A stretch of DNA of 5,122 nucleotides, from positions 1-5,122 of the forward strand of contig JAAZND010000050.1 of the NCBI GenBank assembly GCA_012798485.1, written 5' to 3'. Below, one piece after another: positions 1 through 5,122 of this stretch. The number at the start of each line of letters is the position of its first letter. Positions within the stretch are counted from its first letter, which is position 1. The notes beneath the pieces were generated by a model, which did no database searches, had not been told where the DNA came from, and was given only the letters and a program-made list of their open reading frames with translations. The translations under genes were made by a program, and so were the position numbers. This DNA comes from Candidatus Beckwithbacteria bacterium. GTDB taxonomy: Bacteria > Patescibacteriota > Microgenomatia > UBA1400 > UBA1449.

Positions 1-57
1 TATATCTTATCAAATGACTTAAGCTTTACGTTTTTGTGCTCATTGATTGCATTCATC

Positions 58-84
58 CCTCGCACTTACAGTGCGGGGTTTTCT
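58..84 (+). terminator. Rho-independent terminator of a gene to the left
   Basis: An 8-bp GC-rich stem (CCTCGCAC at 58-65 with GTGCGGGG at 71-78, one T-G pair) closes a TTACA loop and is followed directly by TTTTCT. The T-run lies only on the plus-strand side, so the hairpin should end a plus-strand transcript entering from outside the window. Stops TGA at 15-17 and TAA at 20-22 in two plus frames could be the end of that gene, but too little is visible to call it. Confidence 0.7.
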
Positions 85-91
85 GCAATGG

Positions 92-118
92 TTATAAAAA
101 AACTCCCTTTACGGGAGT
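92..118 (-). terminator. Rho-independent terminator of the minus-strand unit
   Basis: A perfect 6-bp stem (ACTCCC at 102-107, GGGAGT at 113-118) encloses a TTTAC loop. On the minus strand it is followed by a run of seven T and then ATAAC. It sits about 120 bases beyond the stop of the IPT/TIG gene and is oriented to end the minus-strand transcript. It lies back-to-back with the plus-strand terminator at 58-84, as expected between convergent transcripts. Confidence 0.7.
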
Positions 119-132
119 CAAAAATCACAAAA

Positions 133-177
133 TTATCTCCCGCTTTTCTAGCAGCCTAAAAGAAGAAGGAGAGATAA
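133..177. other. Imperfect hairpin in the convergent 3' region
   Basis: Outer arms TTATCTC (133-139) and GAGATAA (171-177) pair over 7 bp. CC at 140-141 can pair with GG at 168-169 past a one-base bulge, and an inner CTTTT/AAAAG pair (143-147, 158-162) follows. Both outward flanks are T-rich when read in their own direction. It may be a weak auxiliary or bidirectional terminator, or 3'-UTR structure protecting the minus-strand mRNA. Pairing is interrupted, so the role is uncertain. Confidence 0.3.
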
Positions 178-236
178 AGTTTGTTTTTGTTTATTCATCC
201 TTACTATCTTACCAAAAAGCTTTAATTTGTCAAAAT

Positions 237-950
237 TTAAAAATCAAATTCTATTGGATCAACATAATAAGGCAAAGATTGACCATCACTATCTAAAATT
301 AAAATGCTTAGAATCGGTAAATTATTAGTATCAAACAAAACCGTTTCTCCAAGTTTATTATTGATATCCTCATCATGCCTTTGCTCAGCTATCTCGTCAT
401 CTCCTGTCCATACAACCACTTTTTTAATTCTAGAAGCATCAGCAACATAAATTTTAGTCTCATCTTTTCTCAGCTTAATTGAAGTATTTTGATCATAAAT
501 TACCATTGGTTTACTTTTGGTAACTGGGTGATCACCAATTTTTATTACCACGTAAGCGCCGGTTTTTACCCCTTCTGGAATATAAGCTTGAATAACATCA
601 TCATTCCAAACATCTATTTGCGCATCACTTAACTCGACCCCACCAATAGTTAATTTTTTCTCTTTAGGATTAGAGCCAAAATTTTTACCCTGAATCCAAA
701 CTATATCTCCAACCTTACCAACCCATGGAAAAACTCTGCCAATTGCTGGAGGATTTTCTGGAATAGGCCCTTCTGGAGTTTTTTCTTGCTGCATTACTTC
801 TGGTTTTTCATAAGCTGCTCTAGAACCAATTCTGGTTTGCTGCTGGACTAAATATACAGCTACAGGAACAGCTAATAAGATAGCTACGAAAAATGTTATT
901 CCTATAACTTGCTTGAAAGAAAGTTGATCAAAAGTCTGCAAAAAAGACAT
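237..950 (-). CDS. Membrane-anchored extracytoplasmic IPT/TIG-domain protein
   Basis: The product has 237 residues. A short cytoplasmic N-terminus is followed by one hydrophobic helix at about residues 15-35 (VIGITFFVAILLAVPVAVYL) and a charged, Pro/Glu-rich linker at about 45-67. Residues about 68-152 match the IPT/TIG immunoglobulin-like fold: a 'FPWVGKVGDIVWIQGKNFG' opening (74-92; compare the family's P..G..G..V.I.G.NFG), 'LTIGGV' at 100-105, and the closing 'IQAYIPEGVKTGAYVVIKI' strands. Residues 153-237 look beta-rich and were not recognised; they could be a second Ig-like domain. No enzyme motif is visible, so the likely role is binding or structure at the cell surface. The ATG has no Shine-Dalgarno, only an A/T-rich leader. 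The gene lies 69 bp downstream of the protease gene on the same strand and probably shares its transcript. It ends in TAA. The domain call is firm; the function is unknown. Confidence 0.88.
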   Translation of the reverse strand: MSFLQTFDQLSFKQVIGITFFVAILLAVPVAVYLVQQQTRIGSRAAYEKPEVMQQEKTPEGPIPENPPAIGRVFPWVGKVGDIVWIQGKNFGSNPKEKKLTIGGVELSDAQIDVWNDDVIQAYIPEGVKTGAYVVIKIGDHPVTKSKPMVIYDQNTSIKLRKDETKIYVADASRIKKVVVWTGDDEIAEQRHDEDINNKLGETVLFDTNNLPILSILILDSDGQSLPYYVDPIEFDF

Positions 951-1019
951 GGTTATTTTTCAATTTTAAAATATCTAATTTTTTTTATTAGACTAAATTG
1001 AAATTGAAATTAATATATA

Positions 1020-1757
1020 TTATTCTCTAATTTCGATTTTCTTTTCATTATGGTTAAAATAAACACTATAATTTTCAAAAAAACCTTTCCTGCCTAACAA
1101 ATATTTAGTTCCTGAACTTTCAGTAAAAACCACTGGTATCGTAACATCTTTTCCTCCTAAAAGAAGAGTCATTTCTCCTTGATAGGCAAAACTTGTTGTC
1201 CCTCCATAACCTTTAAAAGTAGATCTTTTCATCATGGCTAAATCTTTTCCCATTTTTTCTGCCCATTCTCTAGGCAAAGAGGAAATCACTGCTCCACTGT
1301 CTAGAAGAAATTCACATTCTTCATAAACATCAGATTTATTTTTGACCTGAACAGGAATAATGGGTTCAAAAACTGTCCCCAGATCTGACCAATTAACATT
1401 GGTCATTGCTACTGATAATAGCACTTTTTTAGCCTGTTGATAAGTTCCTTCTTCTGCTTTAGCATTTATATATAAACCAATGCTAGCAGTGATTAAAAGA
1501 GGAATTATAATAATAACCAAAAGCTTGACTAAACCTGAGATTGATTTTTTTGTGTTTAAATTGATTTTGTCTTCTTGAAAAGTTTTGCCTGCTGCAGAAA
1601 AATTAAAACTGGTAGTTTCTAGAGGCTGATTAAGCTGATTCTGATTCCACTGATCAAAAGATTGATTAGAATTAGAGTTAATCACAGAAGTAGTTTGTGA
1701 ATTCCCTCCAAGTAGTTGCGAGTCATCATTTATGAATTGATTAAAATTTTGAGTCAT
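1020..1757 (-). CDS. Membrane-anchored retropepsin-like aspartic protease
   Basis: The product has 245 residues. Residues 1-75 are low-complexity, rich in Gln, Asn and Ser, and predicted cytoplasmic. One transmembrane helix spans about 76-97 (LVKLLVIIIIPLLITASIGLYI). Residues about 128-245 form a single-lobe retropepsin-type domain: 'IIPVQVKN', then the catalytic motif 'FLLDSGAVISSLP' with D153-S154-G155, a flap-like 'FKGYGGTTSFAYQGEM' (181-196), and the family's closing 'YLLGRKGFFENYSVYFN' (219-235) followed by 'KKIEI'. One DSG per chain means it should act as a homodimer, as retropepsins do. The topology puts the protease outside the membrane, where it could trim surface proteins or itself. 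It is the first gene of a minus-strand pair and is divergent from the fibre gene. No Shine-Dalgarno precedes the ATG; the transcript may be leaderless. The fold is well supported; substrates are unknown. Confidence 0.9.
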   Translation of the reverse strand: MTQNFNQFINDDSQLLGGNSQTTSVINSNSNQSFDQWNQNQLNQPLETTSFNFSAAGKTFQEDKINLNTKKSISGLVKLLVIIIIPLLITASIGLYINAKAEEGTYQQAKKVLLSVAMTNVNWSDLGTVFEPIIPVQVKNKSDVYEECEFLLDSGAVISSLPREWAEKMGKDLAMMKRSTFKGYGGTTSFAYQGEMTLLLGGKDVTIPVVFTESSGTKYLLGRKGFFENYSVYFNHNEKKIEIRE

Positions 1758-1763
1758 AATTAT

Positions 1764-1792
1764 AGATTACAAAAAAGAAAAATTATTTTCAA
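1764..1792 (-). promoter_or_regulatory. Candidate promoter of the protease/IPT-TIG unit, possibly leaderless
   Basis: On the minus strand TTGAAA (1792-1787) is followed after 17 bases by TAATCT (1769-1764). The -35 matches TTGACA at five of six positions; the -10 keeps only T1, A2 and T6. A start about 7 bases downstream falls at or next to the A of the ATG at 1757, which would make the mRNA leaderless and fit the lack of a Shine-Dalgarno. In DNA this AT-rich, similar boxes arise by chance. Confidence 0.3.
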
Positions 1793-1885
1793 GAATCTAA
1801 AATCAAAGCTTTAAATTTAGTACATATTTTTTATTCTAAATAAATCATACATAAGCATATTTAAACTTGCTTAAACTATCTAATA

Positions 1886-1917
1886 ATATTTATATATAAA
1901 CTTATATATCTAAATAT
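1886..1917. repeat. AT-rich inverted repeat between the divergent promoters
   Basis: ATATTTATATATAA (1886-1899) is followed after a 2-base centre by TTATATATCTAAATAT (1902-1917). The reverse complement of the right arm equals the left arm apart from a 2-base insertion (GA). It lies about 30 bp upstream of the plus-strand -35 box, so it could be an operator or an easily melted, bent upstream element. Background AT content makes chance palindromes likely. Confidence 0.3.
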
Positions 1918-1947
1918 AGAAAATATTTATCCCTATTATTCTCCATA

Positions 1948-1977
1948 TTGACTTTTATTTTGTTTTTTTAATATAGT
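1948..1977 (+). promoter_or_regulatory. Sigma-70-type promoter of the fibre gene
   Basis: TTGACT (1948-1953) and TATAGT (1972-1977) are separated by 18 bases, each matching the housekeeping consensus at five of six positions. The spacer is T-rich. Transcription would start near 1984, giving a leader of about 90 nt that contains the Shine-Dalgarno, the leader ORF and the duplication before the main ATG at 2075. It is the best promoter match seen in the divergent region. Confidence 0.6.
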
Positions 1978-2023
1978 AATAAATGAGCACATTTTCTCTG
2001 CATAAATAGCCAATTATATCCTT

Positions 2024-2028
2024 AGGAG
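2024..2028 (+). promoter_or_regulatory. Strong Shine-Dalgarno serving an upstream leader ORF
   Basis: AGGAG is placed 5 bases before the ATG at 2034, not before the main ATG at 2075, which lies 46 bases away and is preceded only by an A-run. It is the only strong Shine-Dalgarno among the starts in this window. TTTTCTC at 1992-1998 is complementary to GAGAAAA at 2026-2032, so a 7-bp stem could hide part of it. Confidence 0.5.
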
Positions 2029-2033
2029 AAAAG

Positions 2034-2063
2034 ATGCGGGAAAAAATTGTGCGGGAAAAAATT
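2034..2063 (+). repeat. 15-bp tandem duplication in the fibre-gene leader
   Basis: ATGCGGGAAAAAATT (2034-2048) is followed immediately by GTGCGGGAAAAAATT (2049-2063), 14 of 15 bases identical, the difference being A/G in the first base. The period is five codons, so both copies begin with a possible start codon and encode xREKI. CGGG is an island of GC in very AT-rich surroundings, which could also mark a binding site for a protein or an RNA-level regulator. Confidence 0.75.
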
Positions 2064-2069
2064 AACTAA
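2034..2069 (+). CDS. Putative 11-codon leader peptide (MREKIVREKIN)
   Basis: An ATG 5 bases after AGGAG opens a frame of 11 codons ending in TAA at 2067-2069, leaving 5 bases before the main ATG. The peptide is an internal duplication, REKI-V-REKI, because the DNA is a 15-bp tandem repeat. It is in a different frame from the main gene and no in-frame extension joins them. Ribosomes loaded at the strong Shine-Dalgarno could terminate here and restart at 2075, coupling the two. The peptide contains no run of one amino acid that would suggest an attenuator. It could also be a coincidence of spacing, with the Shine-Dalgarno working by ribosome sliding. Confidence 0.35.
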   Translation: MREKIVREKIN

Positions 2070-2074
2070 AAAAA

Positions 2075-2557
2075 ATGAATACAAGTTTAAATATTTTAGA
2101 AATTAAAAACAATTATTTCAAATGGTTAAAAGAGCAACCATTATCTCTTAATGAAGAAGAGCAAATAAAAACCAGTTTAGAACATTTTCTAAGCTGGTTA
2201 AAAACACAAAATGACCAAAATTTAAATGTTGAAAATTTTGATAATTATTTAAGCCTTCTCAAAACACGCAGTTATACTAAAACTGATATTGATTTAATCA
2301 GTAATTCTTTAAAAAAATTTGCCAAATTCTTAAATGAGGCAGATTTGGATAAATATGATTTAGCACAAAAATTTGAAGTCAGTACAAAATTTCAAAACTC
2401 CAATAATTTGGGGCAAGAATCTATTTTTGATCAATTTTCTAAAAAGCTCTCTAAAGATAAACTAACTCAGAATACCATTAAAAACTATATTTATGACTGT
2501 GAACAATTTTTTGCCTGGTTGAATAATTATGAAAAAGGCATTGAAATCAACATTTGA
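2075..2557 (+). CDS. N-terminal part of fibre gene: tandem recombinase-type SAM-like domains, up to in-frame TGA
   Basis: Codons 1-160 of a longer frame; TGA at codon 161 would end translation here under the standard code. There is no signal peptide. Residues about 9-91 form a helical domain resembling the N-terminal SAM-like DNA-binding domain of tyrosine recombinases: 'FLSWLKTQN', 'LNVENFDNYLSLL', then 'SLKKFAKFLNEADL'. A second copy begins near residue 116 with 'TIKNYIYDCEQFFAWLNNYE' and is cut by the TGA; its second half ('INNYQNYL', 'ASVNRKLASLKKFFTWAVEE') continues in frame after it. Both are predicted cytoplasmic. The recombinase catalytic residues (R..HxxR..Y) occur nowhere downstream, so this is not an integrase although it may be annotated as one. 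ATG 2075 is the only start in frame after the TAA at 2063. As a free product it would be a 160-residue, one-and-a-half-domain fragment. Confidence 0.8.
   Translation: MNTSLNILEIKNNYFKWLKEQPLSLNEEEQIKTSLEHFLSWLKTQNDQNLNVENFDNYLSLLKTRSYTKTDIDLISNSLKKFAKFLNEADLDKYDLAQKFEVSTKFQNSNNLGQESIFDQFSKKLSKDKLTQNTIKNYIYDCEQFFAWLNNYEKGIEINI
2555..2557 (+). other. In-frame TGA at codon 161 of the fibre gene
   Basis: The frame before and after this TGA is identical, and the SAM-like domain continues across it without a gap, so it is a point interruption and not a frameshift. The residue falls where related domains carry a polar helix-capping residue (pattern I-[TSD]-x-x-x-I), so a Ser (TCA) or Arg/Gly (CGA, AGA, GGA) codon is a possible ancestor. 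Frequent GGN and TGG codons in all genes here argue against general recoding of TGA. Confidence 0.85.
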
Positions 2558-5122
2558 ACTTCAAAAATTATCAATAATTATCAAAATTATTTACAATTCA
2601 AATTAGCTCTAGCCCCTGCTTCGGTAAATAGAAAATTAGCGAGTTTAAAAAAATTCTTCACTTGGGCAGTTGAAGAAAAATTATTTTTAAAATCCCCGTT
2701 TGATACCACAGAAATTAATGCCAATAATATCGATAAGTTAATTGATCCCATCAATTTTAATAAAAAAGAAAAATTAAAACTTTCTAAATATCAATTTATT
2801 TTTACTTTGGGCATTGTTATAGTTTTATTTTTAATTGCTATTTTAAGGCCTTGGACGCTTATTTTCCCTCAAAAAAGTCTTGAACAATACCTCGCTGAGA
2901 TTAAACAAGCACAAAATCAAACCAACATTACTCCAGAACAAAATAATTGGATTATAAAATTTTATGGCCAAATTAAAGATAATAATGGGAAACTTTTAAC
3001 TGATAAATTGGATAATGTCGTTTTTGGAATTTATCAAAATAAAATTGATAATCAACCACTTTGGACTTCAAAATCATGGAATTTAACTCCAGATGAAAAA
3101 GGCTATATTATTGCTAATCTTGGCAGTCAGACTGAAGCAGATAACCCTATCAGTAGTCGTATTTTTTTTGAAAATCATGAATTATTTTTAGGTATAAGTA
3201 TTAATAATGAGGATTTATTTCCTAGAAGCCGTATCTCTACTGCTACCAAAGCTGGAGATAGCTGGCTAGTTGGCGGTTATGAACCTGCTACTGAAGCTGG
3301 TCCAAAACAAATCCCTGTTATCAATCAAGATGGAGAAATAGTTTTAACAGCAGAAACTTCTAAAATAAAAACAACAAATGGAAGTATTGGTATTGAAGGT
3401 AAAGCTGTCACTATCTCTACTCCTTTTGATAGTGAAGAAAATATCACTATTTCTCCTCTTGGAGGTGGTATTGTAGAAATTATTGGGACTAATTCTTCTA
3501 ATGATACTTTCAAGGTATACAACACTCAATTAACTTCTGATGCTCTTATTAAAGGAGAATTGGAAGTGGATAATACTACTGCTAATTTATTGGAGTTAAG
3601 TTCTGGTTCTAGTACCAATTTACAGACTAAATTTTCTGTCAGTGCTTCTGGTAATGTTGATATTGCCGGCAATCTAAATATTAATAATAATTTAAACGTT
3701 AATAGCATTACAAGTCAAACGATTAATACAAAAGGAACAGTAACTGATAATCTTCTAGTTAATAAACAAGCTAGTATCAGTGGAGATCTTAAAGCAAACT
3801 CTTTAACTATCGACAGTTATAGCCTTGATAAAACAGAATGGAAATTCCTTGATGACATAAATCAAAGCCTAAAAACAACTGATTCACCTACTTTTAAAGA
3901 TTTAACTATCTCTAATCCCAGTAATATTTATAAACTATCTCATGACTATTTTGTTGATTTTGTTGCTAACGAACATATTGATTGGACCAGTACCGATGAA
4001 GATTTAACTACAACTGGAACTTTACAAGCAGCCGATCTAACACTCACTAGTCCTTCTAGTATTTATAACTTATCTCATGATTTATTCACCGATTATATTG
4101 CTAATGAACATATTGACTGGACTAATACCAATCAGGATCTGATGACAACTGGCAATATTACTATTGGGGCTTATACTCTTCCAAATACAGATGGAACAGC
4201 TAATCAAGTTTTAAAAACCGACGGAGCTGGAACTTTAATTTGGCAGAATGATATTGACACTAACACTACCTATTCTGCTAGCAATGGTTTAACTTTAAAT
4301 AGTTCTAATCAATTTAAATTAGGCGGACCAATTACTGAAAATACACGTCTCTATAACACAAATTACGATTATTTATTTTTAAATACTGCCAATGGTAATG
4401 TGGGAATTGGAACTACTAACCCCTTAGCAAAATTAAATATAGATCAAAATGTCCTTATAAGTGGAAGTTATGCTTATTTAAATTTTGGTTCCTTAAGTTC
4501 TCAAAATGGTTTTGGAATCAGAAATAATAATGGGGTTGTTGAATTTAAAAATCAAGGTGGAACATGGTCTGGTATCGGTGGTGTTGGAGGAGCCTCTTTA
4601 TTTACTGACAGCGGTTCTTTAACTTATCTTACCGCTTTTAATGATGATCTAGCTTTAGGAGGAACCACCACTAGTTCACCGTTTTATTTTAATGCAACCA
4701 ATAATCTACTTACTTTAACTAATAATACTTCCGGTTCATCATTTAGAGTAAATGATGAAGCTAACGACTTATCTCCTTTTCTTATCGATAATAATGGTAA
4801 TGTTGGTATTGGGATCATTTCTCCAGATTATAAATTACAAATAGATGGGACTATTGCTCCAGAAAATAATGAACAAGATTTAGGGACAGATGCCTTACGC
4901 TGGGATATCTATGCAAATGCCATAGATGGTAATAATTTTGATATTTCTGCTTCAGGATTAGCTACTTTTACTTCATTAAATACTGGACAAGGAGCTTATG
5001 AATTACAAGATGCTTCTACTGCTAATAAAGGGTTAGCTTCCTTTAATGATAGCTACTTCTCTGTTTCTTCCGGAGCTGTCTCTATTGATGATCTTTATTT
5101 ACTCAATACAGGTGATACTGGA
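2558..5122 (+). CDS. Membrane-anchored giant tail-fibre-like surface protein (same frame as 2075; 3' end outside)
   Basis: Codons 162-1016 of the frame opened at 2075, with no stop before the window ends. In order: rest of the second SAM-like domain (to about 212); a Lys-rich stretch (NKKEKLKLSK) and one membrane helix at 241-257, which by the positive-inside rule puts the N-terminus inside; a module at 292-389 with 'FYGQIKDNNGKLL', 'VVFGIYQ' and 'LFPRSRIST', resembling the G.L.D..G.PL...PR.RL module of many bacterial fibre proteins; Asn/Thr/Ser-rich beta repeats; 'INQSLKTTDSPTF' (595-607); two 45-residue repeats (610-699); 'TANQVLKTDGAGTLIW' (708-723); 'GNVGIGTTNPLAKLNI' (774-789); 'NGNVGIG' (908-914); 'LGTDALRWDIYANAID' (936-951); 'TANKGLASFN' (982-991). 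Such repeats often precede a C-terminal intramolecular chaperone (peptidase S74), which would lie outside. The likely role is a trimeric surface fibre for adhesion. I read no Cys and only one Met (690) after the TGA, so no ATG restart could make the anchored protein. Confidence 0.85.
3902..4171 (+). repeat. Two tandem 45-codon repeats in the fibre shaft
   Basis: Residues 610-654 and 655-699 align without gaps over 45 positions with 26 identities. Shared signature: L-T-x3-P-S-x-I-Y, then L-S-H-D-x-F-x-D, then A-N-E-H-I-D-W-T, then D-L-x-T-T-G. The VANEHIDWT motif is common in phage-tail and surface-fibre repeats. Synonymous divergence is substantial, so the duplication is not recent and each copy has been maintained as protein. 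Confidence 0.85.
4391..4927 (+). repeat. GNVGIG-type fibre repeats and LGxxxxRWxxIYAN motif
   Basis: Two copies of N-G-N-V-G-I-G-x-x-x-P-x-x-K-L-x-I (codons starting at 4391 and 4793) are 402 bases (134 codons) apart, and the second is followed at 4877-4927 by D-L-G-T-D-A-L-R-W-D-I-Y-A-N-A-I-D. These motifs recur in bacterial and phage fibre proteins ending in S74-type chaperone domains. They are part of the fibre gene and were used to assign its family. The second copy has I where T usually follows GIG. Confidence 0.8.

Larger units (their letters stand above)
1758..2074. other. AT-rich divergent intergenic region
   Basis: These 317 bases separate the divergently transcribed protease and fibre genes. 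They are strongly AT-rich, especially 1800-1930, which holds no convincing ORF. Visible elements are a plus-strand promoter (1948-1977), a weak minus-strand promoter candidate (1764-1792), an AT-rich inverted repeat (1886-1917), a strong Shine-Dalgarno with an 11-codon leader ORF (2024-2069), and a 15-bp tandem duplication (2034-2063). Control of both units must lie here. Confidence 0.75.

Noticed and set aside
1..159. Plus frame 1 is open from the left edge to TAA at 157-159, as if it were the end of an upstream gene
   Set aside because: It would read across a strong terminator (58-84) and a second one (92-118), and the peptide has no visible feature. An upstream gene more likely ends at 17 or 22.
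36..296. An 86-codon plus-strand open frame starting with ATG
   Set aside because: It runs through both terminator hairpins and into the 3' end of the IPT/TIG gene on the other strand, has no Shine-Dalgarno, and its product shows no recognisable domain.
961..1000. Hairpin with arms CAATTT/AAATTG and TCTAAT/ATTAGA between the two minus-strand genes, as an intergenic terminator
   Set aside because: The pairing is nearly all A-T, broken by unpaired bases, and lacks a GC-rich stem, so it is more likely chance in AT-rich DNA.
1759..1764. Perfect TATAAT on the minus strand just before the protease ATG
   Set aside because: It ends two bases before the start codon, so transcription would begin inside the gene, and no -35 box lies at the right distance.
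2555..2557. TGA read as Gly (genetic code 25) or Trp (code 4) throughout the genome
   Set aside because: About 1500 codons in this window contain many GGN and TGG codons but only one in-frame TGA. A low-GC recoded genome would be expected to use TGA repeatedly.
2555..2620. TGA as selenocysteine
   Set aside because: The bases just downstream are an AT-only-like stretch with no stable stem-loop resembling a bacterial SECIS, and the site is in a helical DNA-binding-type domain, not a redox motif.
2075..2760. An active site-specific tyrosine recombinase with nearby attachment sites
   Set aside because: Only the SAM-like N-terminal fold is present; no catalytic Arg, HxxR or Tyr motif follows, and the frame continues into a membrane helix and fibre.
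3325..3708. Minus-strand open frames of 60-66 codons inside the fibre gene
   Set aside because: They are antisense to well-recognised fibre modules, overlap each other, and are explained by the regular codon composition of the fibre gene.

Overview
The window is AT-rich (roughly 30% GC by eye) bacterial DNA. It most resembles a Candidate Phyla Radiation (Patescibacteria) genome, possibly of the Microgenomates type. That placement is inference. It rests on low GC, weak Shine-Dalgarno use at the main genes, small single-pass envelope proteins, and a very long surface protein built from tail-fibre modules of a style common in those genomes. No rRNA, tRNA, CRISPR array or insertion sequence was seen.

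Layout. Bases 1-236 are non-coding and hold back-to-back terminators: a hairpin plus T-run at 58-84 ends transcription coming from the left, and one at 92-118 ends the minus-strand unit. Two minus-strand genes follow. At 237-950 is a membrane-anchored protein with an IPT/TIG Ig-like domain, and at 1020-1757 a membrane-anchored retropepsin-like aspartic protease with a DSG active-site motif. A 317-bp AT-rich divergent region (1758-2074) separates them from the plus-strand gene. It carries a good plus-strand promoter (TTGACT/TATAGT), an AT-rich inverted repeat, a strong Shine-Dalgarno in front of an 11-codon leader ORF made by a 15-bp duplication, and then the main start codon.

The plus-strand gene starts at 2075 and stays in one frame to the end of the window (1016 codons, 3' end outside), except for a single in-frame TGA at codon 161. 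Its conceptual product has two tandem SAM-like domains related to the N-terminal DNA-binding domain of tyrosine recombinases, one membrane helix (about residues 241-257), and a long outer region. The outer region comprises a 'GxLxDxxGxxL...PRxR' module, beta-rich repeats, two 45-residue repeats and several canonical tail-fibre motifs (INQSLxTTDSPTF, VANEHIDWT, TANQVLKTDGAGTLIW, GNVGIG, LGTDALRWDIYAN, KGLASFN). No recombinase catalytic domain is present.

How the genes may work together (inference): all three larger products are predicted to be single-pass membrane proteins facing outward, so the locus looks like a cell-surface module. A giant fibre faces a divergently transcribed unit encoding a surface aspartic protease and an Ig-like partner. 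The oddest points are the recombinase-type DNA-binding fold on the cytoplasmic side of a surface fibre and the single internal TGA, which no in-frame ATG downstream can rescue for over 500 codons.
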